Source: a bacterium
GTDB lineage: Bacteria > Electryoneota > Electryoneia > Electryoneales > Electryoneaceae
Length of the DNA stretch: 10,184 nt
NCBI GenBank assembly: GCA_014729955.1
Contig: WJJA01000396.1
Location: 1 to 10,184 of the forward strand
Direction: 5' to 3'
The notes under the pieces: generated by a model
Seen by the model: the letters and a program-made list of their open reading frames with translations, nothing else
Database searches by the model: none
Told to the model about the DNA's origin: nothing
Translations under genes and position numbers: made by a program
Shown here: in pieces, positions 1 to 7,246 of the stretch
Layout of the letters: each line of letters starts with the position of its first letter
Position numbering within the stretch: the stretch's first letter is position 1

Positions 1-1
1 G

Positions 2-3000
2 GTCTACCGGTCGGGGGGAGATCTGCCGCAGGAGCAAATCGATCAGCTGATCGAATACGGCTTCATCAACCCGAATCCCTCTTCCCCGGTCGATCGTGTC
101 AGCGATCCGGATGCGTTCGGGTACTACTTCATCGATTCGAATGAAGACAACGGACCGGTCTATGACTGGGTAGAGCCGTCCGGCGGGCTGACAAACCTGG
201 CATCGGAACACAGCCTGCTCGATGACGACTACATGGGACCGTTCGGTATCGGGTTCGACTTCCCCTTCTACGGGACCACGCAGACCGAACTGTACATCCA
301 GTCGAACGGCGTCATCAGTTTCGCCGATCAGTTTGTCACCCTGGCGAATAGCAACATGCCGACGACCAGCTATCCCGCGCATATCGCCTGGTTCTGGGAT
401 GACCTCGATCCCAATTTAGGAACCACCGGTACGGTCTACATGGAAAACCGTACCATTAACGGGCGGGAATACTGTGTTGTATACTTCATTGATTACAATG
501 AATACCCGGACTCCAACGGTAACACCATCACCGCCCAGGTGCTGCTGGGAGAAAACGGCGACATCCTGATGCAGTACCAGGGATGGACCGGAACTCTTGA
601 TTTGAACGGCAGCACCATCGGTATTCAGAATATCGACGGCACGATCGGGCTGGAATACATCTACAACGGCACACCGGAAACGATCTCGGAAGAATTGGCC
701 GTGCGATATACGTCCAGCAATGCGATCATCGACGGTACCGTCACCGGTGACGGTACGGCGGTGGAAGGCGCGGAAGTCTTCCTTCATATCGCCGGCGAAG
801 AAACCCCGGTGGATTTCATCGAAACCGGCGCCGACGGCGGTTATGAATTTGAGGTGATGGCAGACACCTACGATATCCACGTCTTCGCCAACGGCTGGCT
901 GCCCGCTTCCGAAACGGATGTTGTGGTGGAGGAGGACGAGACTGTAACCGTCGACCTCGACCTCGACGCTCCGTCCAATACCTACTCTTTCAGCGGAACG
1001 GTCACATCCGCCGACACACCCGATACACCTGTGGTAGGCGTAACCGTCGAGGTAGATGACGGGACCGGTCCGCAGACGGCTGTCACCGGAACGGACGGCA
1101 GCTTTGACTTCGGGCAAATGGACGAAGGGGTTTATGATATCCATATCGCCTTCGATCCGGTCGGCTCGGAAGGCTACCATGACCTCTACATCACCAACTT
1201 CATCCTCGACCAGGACGGTCCGTGGAATTTCGAAGTGTACGAAATCCTTGCACCGCAAAACACACAGGCACAGGTCGGAGACGGCTTCATCACGGTTTCC
1301 TGGGATCCTCCCGCAAACCATGTCAACATGGATGAGCTGGACAGCATGATCGCCGACCGTGAAGCGTACCTGGGTGATCTGCGCACGTTGAACAACGCGA
1401 AGACTCGCGAAGCCGCACCGGTGATCGAAGCTGAGCTCTTCATGCTGCGCAATGAACGTGACCGCCGGCTCGGTCTGCTGCCGAATGGTGAGTTTCCCGA
1501 CGAACTGGACGAGCTGGAAGATTTTCTCGGCTACAAGATTCGTATTAACGACGAAATTCAGGAAGAACTCTACGGGCAGACCAGTGTTACCCTCACGGGT
1601 TTTGTGTCCGGCACGGAATACACGTTCGAGGTCGCAGCGGACTACGGCTACGGCGAAGACAATCTCGTCTTCGGTGAAGGCAGTACCGTCGAGTACGAGT
1701 CCATCGACTACTTCTACGTTGAACTGTTGGAATCGGAATGGATCGAGATCAACCCGAACAACCCGGACCATGTGTATGAAGGCACGGGGATGAGTCTCAG
1801 CGACGATGGGTATACCGATCTGATTAACTTCCCCGCCGGCGAAGCGTTCAATTTCTGGGGTATCGACCAGTCGTCCTTCATGTTCTCCGCCAACGGCGTG
1901 ATCAGCTTCAATCCCGGCTATATTCCCTACTGGAACTCGACCATTCCCAGTACAGGCAATCCAAACAACGCGATTTATCCGTTCTGGGAAGACTTGTACC
2001 CGCCATCGGGTAACAGCCCCGATCCGGACCCCTTCTACTACATCAACGAAGACAACAACCAGGTCATCGTGCAGTGGGATTGCCCGCCGCTGGGCAATCA
2101 GACCAACGTGCTGCATTTCCAGGTGATCATGGACCTGACGCTGGATTATTTCCAGGTGAATTACCTGAGCGCGGTGTCCGACTGGAACACCGGCGCGACC
2201 ATCGGTGTGGAAAACGCCGACGGTACCCGTGCGTTCACCTACCCGGATGTTCCGACCGACAATCTTTCGATCCTGTGGTCGAGCAACCCGAACGCCCTCG
2301 GCACTCTTGCCGGTACGGTTTCGGATGAGGACGGCGAGCCGATCGAAGGTGTGGAAATCAGCATCTACCCGGACGGCGAGGAAAACCCGCTGGCGATGGA
2401 TGTCAGCGGTGCGGACGGATCTTACGAATTCACCCAGATCTGGGGCGGCACGTACGACATCGAGGCGGTCATGTACGGCTTCCAGACCACATGGGTGGAA
2501 GATGTCGAAGTGTTGGAAGGCGAAACCACCACAGAAGACATCGTCATGCCGGAACAGACCCTGACGATGGAGATCGACGGTACAGTGGTGAGTGCGGACA
2601 CGCCGGACACACCGGTGGAAGGGGTGGCGGTCTATTCGCCGCAGCTGGACATGACCGTAACCACCGGCACGGACGGATCGTTCACCTTCGGCGAACAGTT
2701 GCACGGACTGTACGACTTCACCTTCAGTTTTGATCCGCAGGGCTCCACGGGCTACCACAACATCAGTGTCGATGATATTACTGTGGACGAAACCTATACG
2801 CCGCTCGATATCGAGATGTTCGAAATCCTGCCGCCGGAAAATTTCACCGGCAACCCCGGGGATGGCTTCGTTCATCTCTCCTGGGACCCGCCGTTGAACC
2901 ACAGCAACCTGGCGACGCTGGAGCACCAGATCGAATTGCGGGAAGGTTACCTCGACGATCTGCGCGGATTGCGGAACGATAAATCCGCCGAGATGATTCC

Positions 3001-6000
3001 GGTGATCGAAGCCGAGCTTTACAGGCTGCGCAATGAATACGATCGCATGGAGCGGCGGCTGTACGGCCTCGACGAACTCGATGACCTTGAGGACTTCCAG
3101 GGATACAAGGTTCGACAAGACGGTGTCATTCTTGATTTGACCCTTGGCACCAATGCGACGGATGTCAACATCTACGACCTGACGCCGGATGAAACCTACA
3201 CCTTCGAGGTCGCAGCGGATTACGGTTACGGCGACGACTACCTGGTCTGGGCCGAGGGAGTCGACATCGAGTACACGGAAGTCAACTACACGTGGGCAGA
3301 GTTGACCGAGTTCATGTGGGTTGAGATCAATCCGAACGCTCCCGACCCGGACTATGACGGCATCGCACTCAATTTCGGGGACGATAGCGTCTCAGAAATG
3401 CTTGCCCTCCCGACCGACGTTGAATTCTTCTTCTACGGTGAGCCGTACACCGAGTTCAACATTTCTTCAAACGGTGTGGTCAGCTTTACCGACCAGTGGA
3501 TCAGTTATTTTAACGGGACGATTCCGAACACGTCCCTGCCGAACAATGCGGTCTATCCGTTCTGGGAGGATCTCTATCCGCCTTCCGGCAACAGCCCGGA
3601 CCCCGACCCGTTCTACTACATCGATGAGGACAACAACCGCTGGATCGTGCAGTGGGACTGCCCTCCGCTGGGCAACCAGGCCAATGTGCTTCACTTCCAG
3701 GCGATCTTCAACTGGGATGTGGGTGCGATTTTCTTCAATTATCGTGCGGCGACGGAAAATTGGAGCACCGGCGCCACCATCGGCGTGGAGAATTCCAATG
3801 GACTGCGCGCAACGTCCTATCCGAATGTGCCGACCGATGAACTTTCGCTCGTGTTCACCACAGGCGAAGGTGTCTTCGGCGATATCGCGGGGACGGTTTC
3901 CAACACGGACGGCAACCCGATCGAGGATGTCCTCGTTGAGCTGTACAACGCTGACGAGACCAACGTCATCGCGACCACGATGACCGACGCTGCCGGCGAA
4001 TACGGTTTCGATCAACTGTTCGACGGCGATTACGACCTGCGTTTCGTGAAATTCGGTTACACAACGCTTGTAAGCGAAAATGTCACAGTCGTCGTGGACG
4101 AAACGACCACCCACGACGTCACCCTCCAGGATGAAGGCAACACGGTTGACGATCTGGGCGGCACGGTGATGTCCGCCGACCAGATGAATGAAGCGGTGGA
4201 AAACGCGACCGTCTACTGTCCGCAACTGGACGAAACGGTCTTCACCGACGAGGACGGCGTCTTCAGCTTTGGCGAACAGATCTGGGGTGTGTACGATTTC
4301 GAACTCTCTTTCGACCCCCAGGGATCGACCGGTTATCACAACCGCAGCTACCTCCAACTCGTCGTGGACGACGGTTTTGAGCCCCTCGACCTTGAGATGT
4401 TCGAAATCCTCGCGCCGCAATCTCTGGAGGGCCAGACCGGCGACGCCTTCATTTCCCTGAGTTGGGACGCTCCGCTGAACCACGATGAACTGGACCAGCT
4501 CGCCGCTCGTGTGGAATACAACCGCAATTACCTGGAAAACCTGCGCGACATGTCAGGCGAGAAGGCTGAACAGGTCAGGGCTGAGGTAGAGAGCGAGCTG
4601 TATCGTCTCGAAAACCATCTCGAGTATGCGATGGAGCGTGCCGGCCTGATGGAACTGGACGACCTCGAAGACTTCCAGGGCTATCGCATCCGCCAGGACG
4701 GTGTCATTCTTGACGACATGATTGCGCCCGACCAGACTCAAACCACGCTGACCGGCTTTACCTCCGGGGAGTCGTACACGTTTGAAACGGCCGCCGACTA
4801 CGGTTATGACGAAGACTATCTGGTCTGGTCGAACAGCGTCACCATCGATTACGAATCCCTGGACTACCACCACTGGGATTGGGATGAGTTCATCTGGTAC
4901 GAAATCGATCCGAACAACCCGGACCATATGTTTGAAGGAACCGGGCTTTCACTGACCGATGACGGCTATTCGGAAATGATTGACTTTCCCGACGGAGAGG
5001 TCTTCAACTTCTGGGGCATCGATTACAGCAGCTTCCAGGTGTCCGCCAACGGAGTCATTACGTTCACCCCGGGTTACGTCAGCTTCGGCAATACACCGAT
5101 TCCCAATGCAAACTTCCCGAACAACGGGCTCTACCCCTTCTGGGAAGACTTGAATCCGTACACAACCCCGGACAGCGATCCCTACTACTACTATGACGAC
5201 GATCTGAACCAGATGATCGTCGAGTGGACGGCGCCGTTATATGCAAATTCGACGAACGTACTCATCTTCCAGGTCGTCATGAACCTTGAAGAGGACTATG
5301 CGTTCTTCAGTTATCATTCCGCGGCAGAAAGCTGGGACACCGGCGCGACCATTGGTGTGGAAAACACGGACGGTACCCGTGCGTTTACCTATGACGGGAC
5401 GATTTCGGATGAGCTTTCCGTGCTGTGGGGCACGGAATTCCCCGCGCAGGGCACGATTACCGGTACCATCAGCCATTGCACGATTGAAGAATTCACGCCG
5501 GTGGAAGGCGCGGCGGTGTTCCTGGATGACGATTCGGAACCGATCGCATTTACCGACGCGAACGGCACCTTCACCGCCGAAGAAATCCAGGAAGACATTT
5601 ATACGGTTTCGGTTCGTATGGACGGACACTGGCCGGTCGTCTTCCAGGGTGTGGAGGTTTTCGGGGATTCGATTACCGTGCTGGATACCACGGCGATGAC
5701 CTACCCGGACGGTTCCACGGATCCGACATCGATGGAGATGCTGGTTGAACTGTTGGGCGATTCCACCGCTTCAGGCAGCTTCACCCTCTCCAGCACCGGC
5801 TGCGGACCGCTGCACTGGAGTGCCAACCTGATGCTGTTGAACAATGCCGCGCAAAACAACGGCGGCGATACGGGACCGGTGAACCTTGACACCTCGAACG
5901 AGCTGGATAACCTGTGGGATATGCTCTTCTCTATCCCGGTGCCGGCAGACGCAGAGTTTTATTCCGCTGTGACTACGCCGGACCAGGTTATCGCACTCAG

Positions 6001-7111
6001 TCGAGCGGAGGAGCTCTTCTACCTGTTCGATCACGGCGGGAACTTTGTCGGTACTGTGCCGGTTCCCGCGGATATGTTCGATTCTCAGAACAATCCGCCG
6101 TACGATATGGCGTACGACCCGAACACCGATGATCTCTACATCGGGAACGCGGACGGAAGCATCTTCAGCTTCAATGAGGACTTCTCCCAGGTCATGTATG
6201 AGGGTGAAGCCGAGATTCCGGTGCATGCTCTCGGATACGATTGGGATATGAACCTCTTCTACATCAGCAACGGTGAAGAATTCCAGCTGTTCGATCCCAA
6301 CAGCGGCGCCTCCGATAACCTCCCGGCCGCACCCGGCATATCCCTGATCACCGGTATCACTTACGTGCCGGCCGATTCCAATTCAATCTGGGTGTTTGGT
6401 GAAGGTGAAGGCGGCGGCGCCTATTCCTCGGCGTTCGATTTCGATTCCTACGAATTCGGCAATACAGTCACCGAGATCTACGAGCCGCAGGACGGTAACG
6501 CGAAAGGTATGTCTTCTTCGGACGGTTACAACGCCATGATGTACGATGTCACTATCGTCGGCGATATGGCCGATGACGATGATTTCATCTCGATCCATGA
6601 AGGCGTAGCCGCACCGGTCGATTGGCTCTGGATCGAAGGGGACACGGAAGGCGTACTGGATCCCGATGACGAAATCGATATCACCGTGACGGCGGATATT
6701 CGAGAAGCATCAGAGCAGCAGTTCGAACACGGCGATGTCTACAATGCCATCATCAACTTCAGCGGTCCCCATTGGGACAACCCTGTATCCGTGGAAGTCG
6801 TGATCACCTTTGTAAACCAGGGCTTTACGGAAGAAGGCGCGCTGCCGACAACCTACGCATTGCATCAGAACTTCCCCAACCCGTTCAACCCGGTCACCCA
6901 AATCAAGTTCGACCTGGTGGAACAGCAGCATGTGAAGCTGGTAGTGTACAACCTGCTGGGTCAGGAAGTGATGCATCTTGCGGACCGTCGCATGGACGCC
7001 GGGTACCACACCGTGCAGTTCAATGCACGCGACCTCGCTTCCGGCATGTACTTCTACCGGATCGAGGCCGGTCCGTTGCAGGATTTGAAGAAGATGGTGC
7101 TCGTGAAATAA
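2..7111 (+). CDS. Giant multi-repeat secreted protein with T9SS type A sorting domain (5' end outside window)
   Basis: The reading frame is open from base 2 with no stop before the ATG at 233, and residues before that ATG already look like this family (FGYYFIDSNEDNGPVYDW), so 233 is an internal Met and the gene is 5'-partial. The visible 2369 residues (numbered from base 2) read: lead-in 1-55; tandem units 56-579, 580-1105 and 1106-1631; shortened unit 1632 to about 1900; propeller-like stretch within a BACON/Ig-like domain, about 1905-2275; C-terminal sorting domain 2285-2369. The protein is acidic and rich in beta-strand, Gly, Asp and aromatic residues, with few Cys. Family knowledge: the sorting domain directs a Sec-exported protein through the type IX secretion system to the surface or medium. 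No protease, glycosidase or other catalytic motif is visible; an enzymatic domain could lie upstream. A structural or adhesive surface role is inference. The gene ends with TAA at 7109-7111, before a strong terminator. Confidence 0.93.
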   Translation, partial: VYRSGGDLPQEQIDQLIEYGFINPNPSSPVDRVSDPDAFGYYFIDSNEDNGPVYDWVEPSGGLTNLASEHSLLDDDYMGPFGIGFDFPFYGTTQTELYIQSNGVISFADQFVTLANSNMPTTSYPAHIAWFWDDLDPNLGTTGTVYMENRTINGREYCVVYFIDYNEYPDSNGNTITAQVLLGENGDILMQYQGWTGTLDLNGSTIGIQNIDGTIGLEYIYNGTPETISEELAVRYTSSNAIIDGTVTGDGTAVEGAEVFLHIAGEETPVDFIETGADGGYEFEVMADTYDIHVFANGWLPASETDVVVEEDETVTVDLDLDAPSNTYSFSGTVTSADTPDTPVVGVTVEVDDGTGPQTAVTGTDGSFDFGQMDEGVYDIHIAFDPVGSEGYHDLYITNFILDQDGPWNFEVYEILAPQNTQAQVGDGFITVSWDPPANHVNMDELDSMIADREAYLGDLRTLNNAKTREAAPVIEAELFMLRNERDRRLGLLPNGEFPDELDELEDFLGYKIRINDEIQEELYGQTSVTLTGFVSGTEYTFEVAADYGYGEDNLVFGEGSTVEYESIDYFYVELLESEWIEINPNNPDHVYEGTGMSLSDDGYTDLINFPAGEAFNFWGIDQSSFMFSANGVISFNPGYIPYWNSTIPSTGNPNNAIYPFWEDLYPPSGNSPDPDPFYYINEDNNQVIVQWDCPPLGNQTNVLHFQVIMDLTLDYFQVNYLSAVSDWNTGATIGVENADGTRAFTYPDVPTDNLSILWSSNPNALGTLAGTVSDEDGEPIEGVEISIYPDGEENPLAMDVSGADGSYEFTQIWGGTYDIEAVMYGFQTTWVEDVEVLEGETTTEDIVMPEQTLTMEIDGTVVSADTPDTPVEGVAVYSPQLDMTVTTGTDGSFTFGEQLHGLYDFTFSFDPQGSTGYHNISVDDITVDETYTPLDIEMFEILPPENFTGNPGDGFVHLSWDPPLNHSNLATLEHQIELREGYLDDLRGLRNDKSAEMIPVIEAELYRLRNEYDRMERRLYGLDELDDLEDFQGYKVRQDGVILDLTLGTNATDVNIYDLTPDETYTFEVAADYGYGDDYLVWAEGVDIEYTEVNYTWAELTEFMWVEINPNAPDPDYDGIALNFGDDSVSEMLALPTDVEFFFYGEPYTEFNISSNGVVSFTDQWISYFNGTIPNTSLPNNAVYPFWEDLYPPSGNSPDPDPFYYIDEDNNRWIVQWDCPPLGNQANVLHFQAIFNWDVGAIFFNYRAATENWSTGATIGVENSNGLRATSYPNVPTDELSLVFTTGEGVFGDIAGTVSNTDGNPIEDVLVELYNADETNVIATTMTDAAGEYGFDQLFDGDYDLRFVKFGYTTLVSENVTVVVDETTTHDVTLQDEGNTVDDLGGTVMSADQMNEAVENATVYCPQLDETVFTDEDGVFSFGEQIWGVYDFELSFDPQGSTGYHNRSYLQLVVDDGFEPLDLEMFEILAPQSLEGQTGDAFISLSWDAPLNHDELDQLAARVEYNRNYLENLRDMSGEKAEQVRAEVESELYRLENHLEYAMERAGLMELDDLEDFQGYRIRQDGVILDDMIAPDQTQTTLTGFTSGESYTFETAADYGYDEDYLVWSNSVTIDYESLDYHHWDWDEFIWYEIDPNNPDHMFEGTGLSLTDDGYSEMIDFPDGEVFNFWGIDYSSFQVSANGVITFTPGYVSFGNTPIPNANFPNNGLYPFWEDLNPYTTPDSDPYYYYDDDLNQMIVEWTAPLYANSTNVLIFQVVMNLEEDYAFFSYHSAAESWDTGATIGVENTDGTRAFTYDGTISDELSVLWGTEFPAQGTITGTISHCTIEEFTPVEGAAVFLDDDSEPIAFTDANGTFTAEEIQEDIYTVSVRMDGHWPVVFQGVEVFGDSITVLDTTAMTYPDGSTDPTSMEMLVELLGDSTASGSFTLSSTGCGPLHWSANLMLLNNAAQNNGGDTGPVNLDTSNELDNLWDMLFSIPVPADAEFYSAVTTPDQVIALSRAEELFYLFDHGGNFVGTVPVPADMFDSQNNPPYDMAYDPNTDDLYIGNADGSIFSFNEDFSQVMYEGEAEIPVHALGYDWDMNLFYISNGEEFQLFDPNSGASDNLPAAPGISLITGITYVPADSNSIWVFGEGEGGGAYSSAFDFDSYEFGNTVTEIYEPQDGNAKGMSSSDGYNAMMYDVTIVGDMADDDDFISIHEGVAAPVDWLWIEGDTEGVLDPDDEIDITVTADIREASEQQFEHGDVYNAIINFSGPHWDNPVSVEVVITFVNQGFTEEGALPTTYALHQNFPNPFNPVTQIKFDLVEQQHVKLVVYNLLGQEVMHLADRRMDAGYHTVQFNARDLASGMYFYRIEAGPLQDLKKMVLVK
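167..1738 (+). repeat. Tandem unit 1 of the giant protein (524 aa)
   Basis: This is the first copy of the module string. About 167-718 is a nidogen-like beta-sandwich, recognised by 'FDFPFYG', 'SNGVISF' and 'GSTIGIQNIDGT'. About 719-973 is a CarboxypepD_reg-like domain ('DGTVTGDGTAVEGAEV', 'GGYEFEV', 'GWLPA'). About 986-1246 is a second beta domain beginning 'SGTVTSADTPDTPV' and ending with an 'FDPVGSEGYHD' motif. About 1247-1711 is an Fn3-like domain ('ITVSWDPP' to 'EYTFEVAADYGYG') split by a helical insert at 1313-1534. Its nidogen-like part is the most divergent of the four: it lacks the 'YPFWEDLYPP' stretch and instead has 'AWFWDDLDPNLG'. The short linker after the Fn3 core leads straight into unit 2. 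Confidence 0.85.
1313..1534 (+). other. Helical insert in Fn3-like domain, copy 1 (74 aa)
   Basis: Window residues 438-511 lie between the Fn3 strand ending 'ITVSWDPP' and the next strand 'GYKIRINDE'. A usual Fn3 domain has only a short loop here. The stretch is charged and heptad-like ('DELDSMIADREAYLGDLR', then 'VIEAELFMLRNERDRRLG'), consistent with two amphipathic helices. It ends with 'DELDELEDFLGY'. An Asn-His pair directly after the WDPP strand is kept in all three copies. That it is an insert is read from Fn3 family layout; the helical hairpin fold is inference. Confidence 0.7.
1739..3316 (+). repeat. Tandem unit 2 of the giant protein (526 aa)
   Basis: It has the same module order as unit 1. 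The nidogen-like domain is about 1739-2284 ('EINPNNPDH', 'FWGID', 'SANGVISF', 'YPFWEDLYPPSGNSPDPDP', 'TGATIGVENADGTRAFTY'). A CarboxypepD_reg-like domain lies at about 2300-2560 ('AGTVSDEDGEPIEGVEI', 'DGSYEF', 'YGFQTTWVEDVEV'). The GYH beta domain is about 2573-2827 ('GTVVSADTPDTPVEG', 'SFDPQGSTGYHN'). The helix-split Fn3-like domain is about 2828-3284, with its insert at 2894-3106. The unit is exactly 1578 bases from its conserved Trp codon to the matching Trp codon of unit 3. Its first third resembles unit 4 most, while its central nidogen stretch resembles unit 3 most. Confidence 0.88.
2894..3106 (+). other. Helical insert in Fn3-like domain, copy 2 (71 aa)
   Basis: Window residues 965-1035 are the same insert between 'VHLSWDPP' and 'GYKVRQDGV'. 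It keeps the leading 'NH', the 'REGYLDDLR' helix, the 'PVIEAELYRLRNEYDR' helix and the 'LDDLEDFQGY' exit. It is three residues shorter than copy 1, in the segment between the second helix and the exit motif. Spacing of hydrophobic residues fits amphipathic helices. Confidence 0.7.
3317..4894 (+). repeat. Tandem unit 3 of the giant protein (526 aa)
   Basis: It has the same order and exactly the same length as unit 2. The nidogen-like domain is about 3317-3862 ('EINPNAPDPDYDG', 'SSNGVVSF', 'YPFWEDLYPPSGNSPDPDP', 'TGATIGVENSNG'). The CarboxypepD_reg-like domain is about 3881-4135 ('AGTVSNTDGNPIEDVLVEL', 'YGFDQLFDGDYDLRF'). The GYH beta domain is about 4151-4408 ('SFDPQGSTGYHN'), where the 'SADTPDTPV' motif has changed to 'SADQMNEAV'. 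The helix-split Fn3-like domain is about 4409-4862, with its insert at 4475-4684. The first 60 residues or so are less like units 2 and 4 than those two are like each other. Confidence 0.88.
4475..4684 (+). other. Helical insert in Fn3-like domain, copy 3 (70 aa)
   Basis: Window residues 1492-1561 are the third copy, between 'ISLSWDAP' and 'GYRIRQDGV'. It keeps 'NH', 'NRNYLENLR', 'EVESELYRLENHLEYAMER' and the exit 'LDDLEDFQGY'. The sequence of the first helix has drifted, but length and hydrophobic pattern are held. This argues that the helical element is a functional part of the unit rather than a chance insertion. Confidence 0.7.
4895..5701 (+). repeat. Shortened unit 4 (nidogen-like plus CarboxypepD_reg-like only)
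   Basis: The unit begins at the conserved Trp codon, 1578 bases after that of unit 3. It carries a nidogen-like domain at about 4895-5434 ('EIDPNNPDH', 'NFWGIDYSSF', 'SANGVITF', 'YPFWEDL', 'TGATIGVENTDGTRAFTY'). A CarboxypepD_reg-like domain follows at about 5452-5700 ('GTITGTISHCTIEE', 'PVEGAAVFLDD', 'ANGTFTAEEI', 'VSVRMDGHWPVVFQGVEV'). The GYH beta domain and the helix-split Fn3-like domain are missing. The protein passes directly into the BACON/propeller-like region, so the repeat series stops here as a half unit. Confidence 0.82.
5716..6823 (+). other. BACON/Ig-like domain apparently split by a beta-propeller-like stretch
   Basis: The first piece, about 5716-5832, has the pattern of the first half of BACON or choice-of-anchor type domains: 'DSTASGSFTLSSTGCGPLHW'. 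The matching second half ('VDWLWIEGDTEGVLDPDDE', then 'ITVTADI' and 'VSVEVVITFVNQG') comes only at about 6605-6823. Between them, about 5906-6604, lie roughly five repeats resembling propeller blades, such as 'DMAYDPNTDDLYIGNADGSI', 'ALGYDWDMNLFYISNGEEF' and 'GITYVPADSNSIWVF'. No catalytic site is recognisable. The propeller and split-domain assignments are by pattern only. Confidence 0.55.
6854..7108 (+). other. T9SS type A C-terminal sorting domain
   Basis: The last 85 residues have the three hallmarks of the Por secretion tail family (TIGR04183 type). These are an opening 'YALHQNFPNPFNPVTQIKF' with an Asn-Pro-Phe-Asn-Pro core, a central 'VKLVVYNLLGQEV' strand pair, and a closing 'ASGMYFYRIEAG' with a basic end 'KKMVLVK'. 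The length is typical. In known systems this domain takes the protein across the outer membrane and is cleaved, with anchoring or release following. No T9SS component gene lies in this window. Confidence 0.93.
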
Positions 7112-7141
7112 GGAAAGTCTTCCGGTAGTTCGGCCGTTTTG

Positions 7142-7186
7142 CTTCCTGTCGTCGGAGTTGCCTTTCTCCGACGGCAGGAAGTTTTT
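7142..7186 (+). terminator. Intrinsic terminator of the giant gene
   Basis: The arm CTTCCTGTCGTCGGAG (7142-7157) pairs over 16 positions with CTCCGACGGCAGGAAG (7166-7181), with one G-U wobble. The loop is 8 bases (7158-7165), and five T residues follow at 7182-7186. It starts 30 bases after the TAA of the giant gene. Read on the minus strand, the hairpin is followed by CAAAACGG, with no U-tract, so it should act mainly on plus-strand transcripts. Confidence 0.88.
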
Positions 7187-7246
7187 CCTCTCTGCGATTG
7201 CCCTTGCTGCAGGCCGATGTCGAATCGCACCCTCAGCGACCCGGGA

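Noticed and set aside
416..3118. A 900-codon open frame on the minus strand opposite the giant gene.
   Set aside because: It is aligned codon-for-codon with the sense gene, so its stops require sense TTA, CTA or TCA codons, which this gene avoids; the frame ends exactly at a sense TTA at 416-418. The translation has no domain pattern and is skewed to Val, Arg and His. Similar antisense frames at 3467-4483, 4553-4927, 5237-5629, 5771-6226, 6383-6598 and 6710-7009 have the same codon-aligned cause.
233..7111. Taking the ATG at 233 as the true start of the giant protein.
   Set aside because: The frame stays open to base 2, upstream residues fit the nidogen-like lead-in seen in related proteins and in later units, and no signal peptide follows the ATG although the protein carries a T9SS tail.
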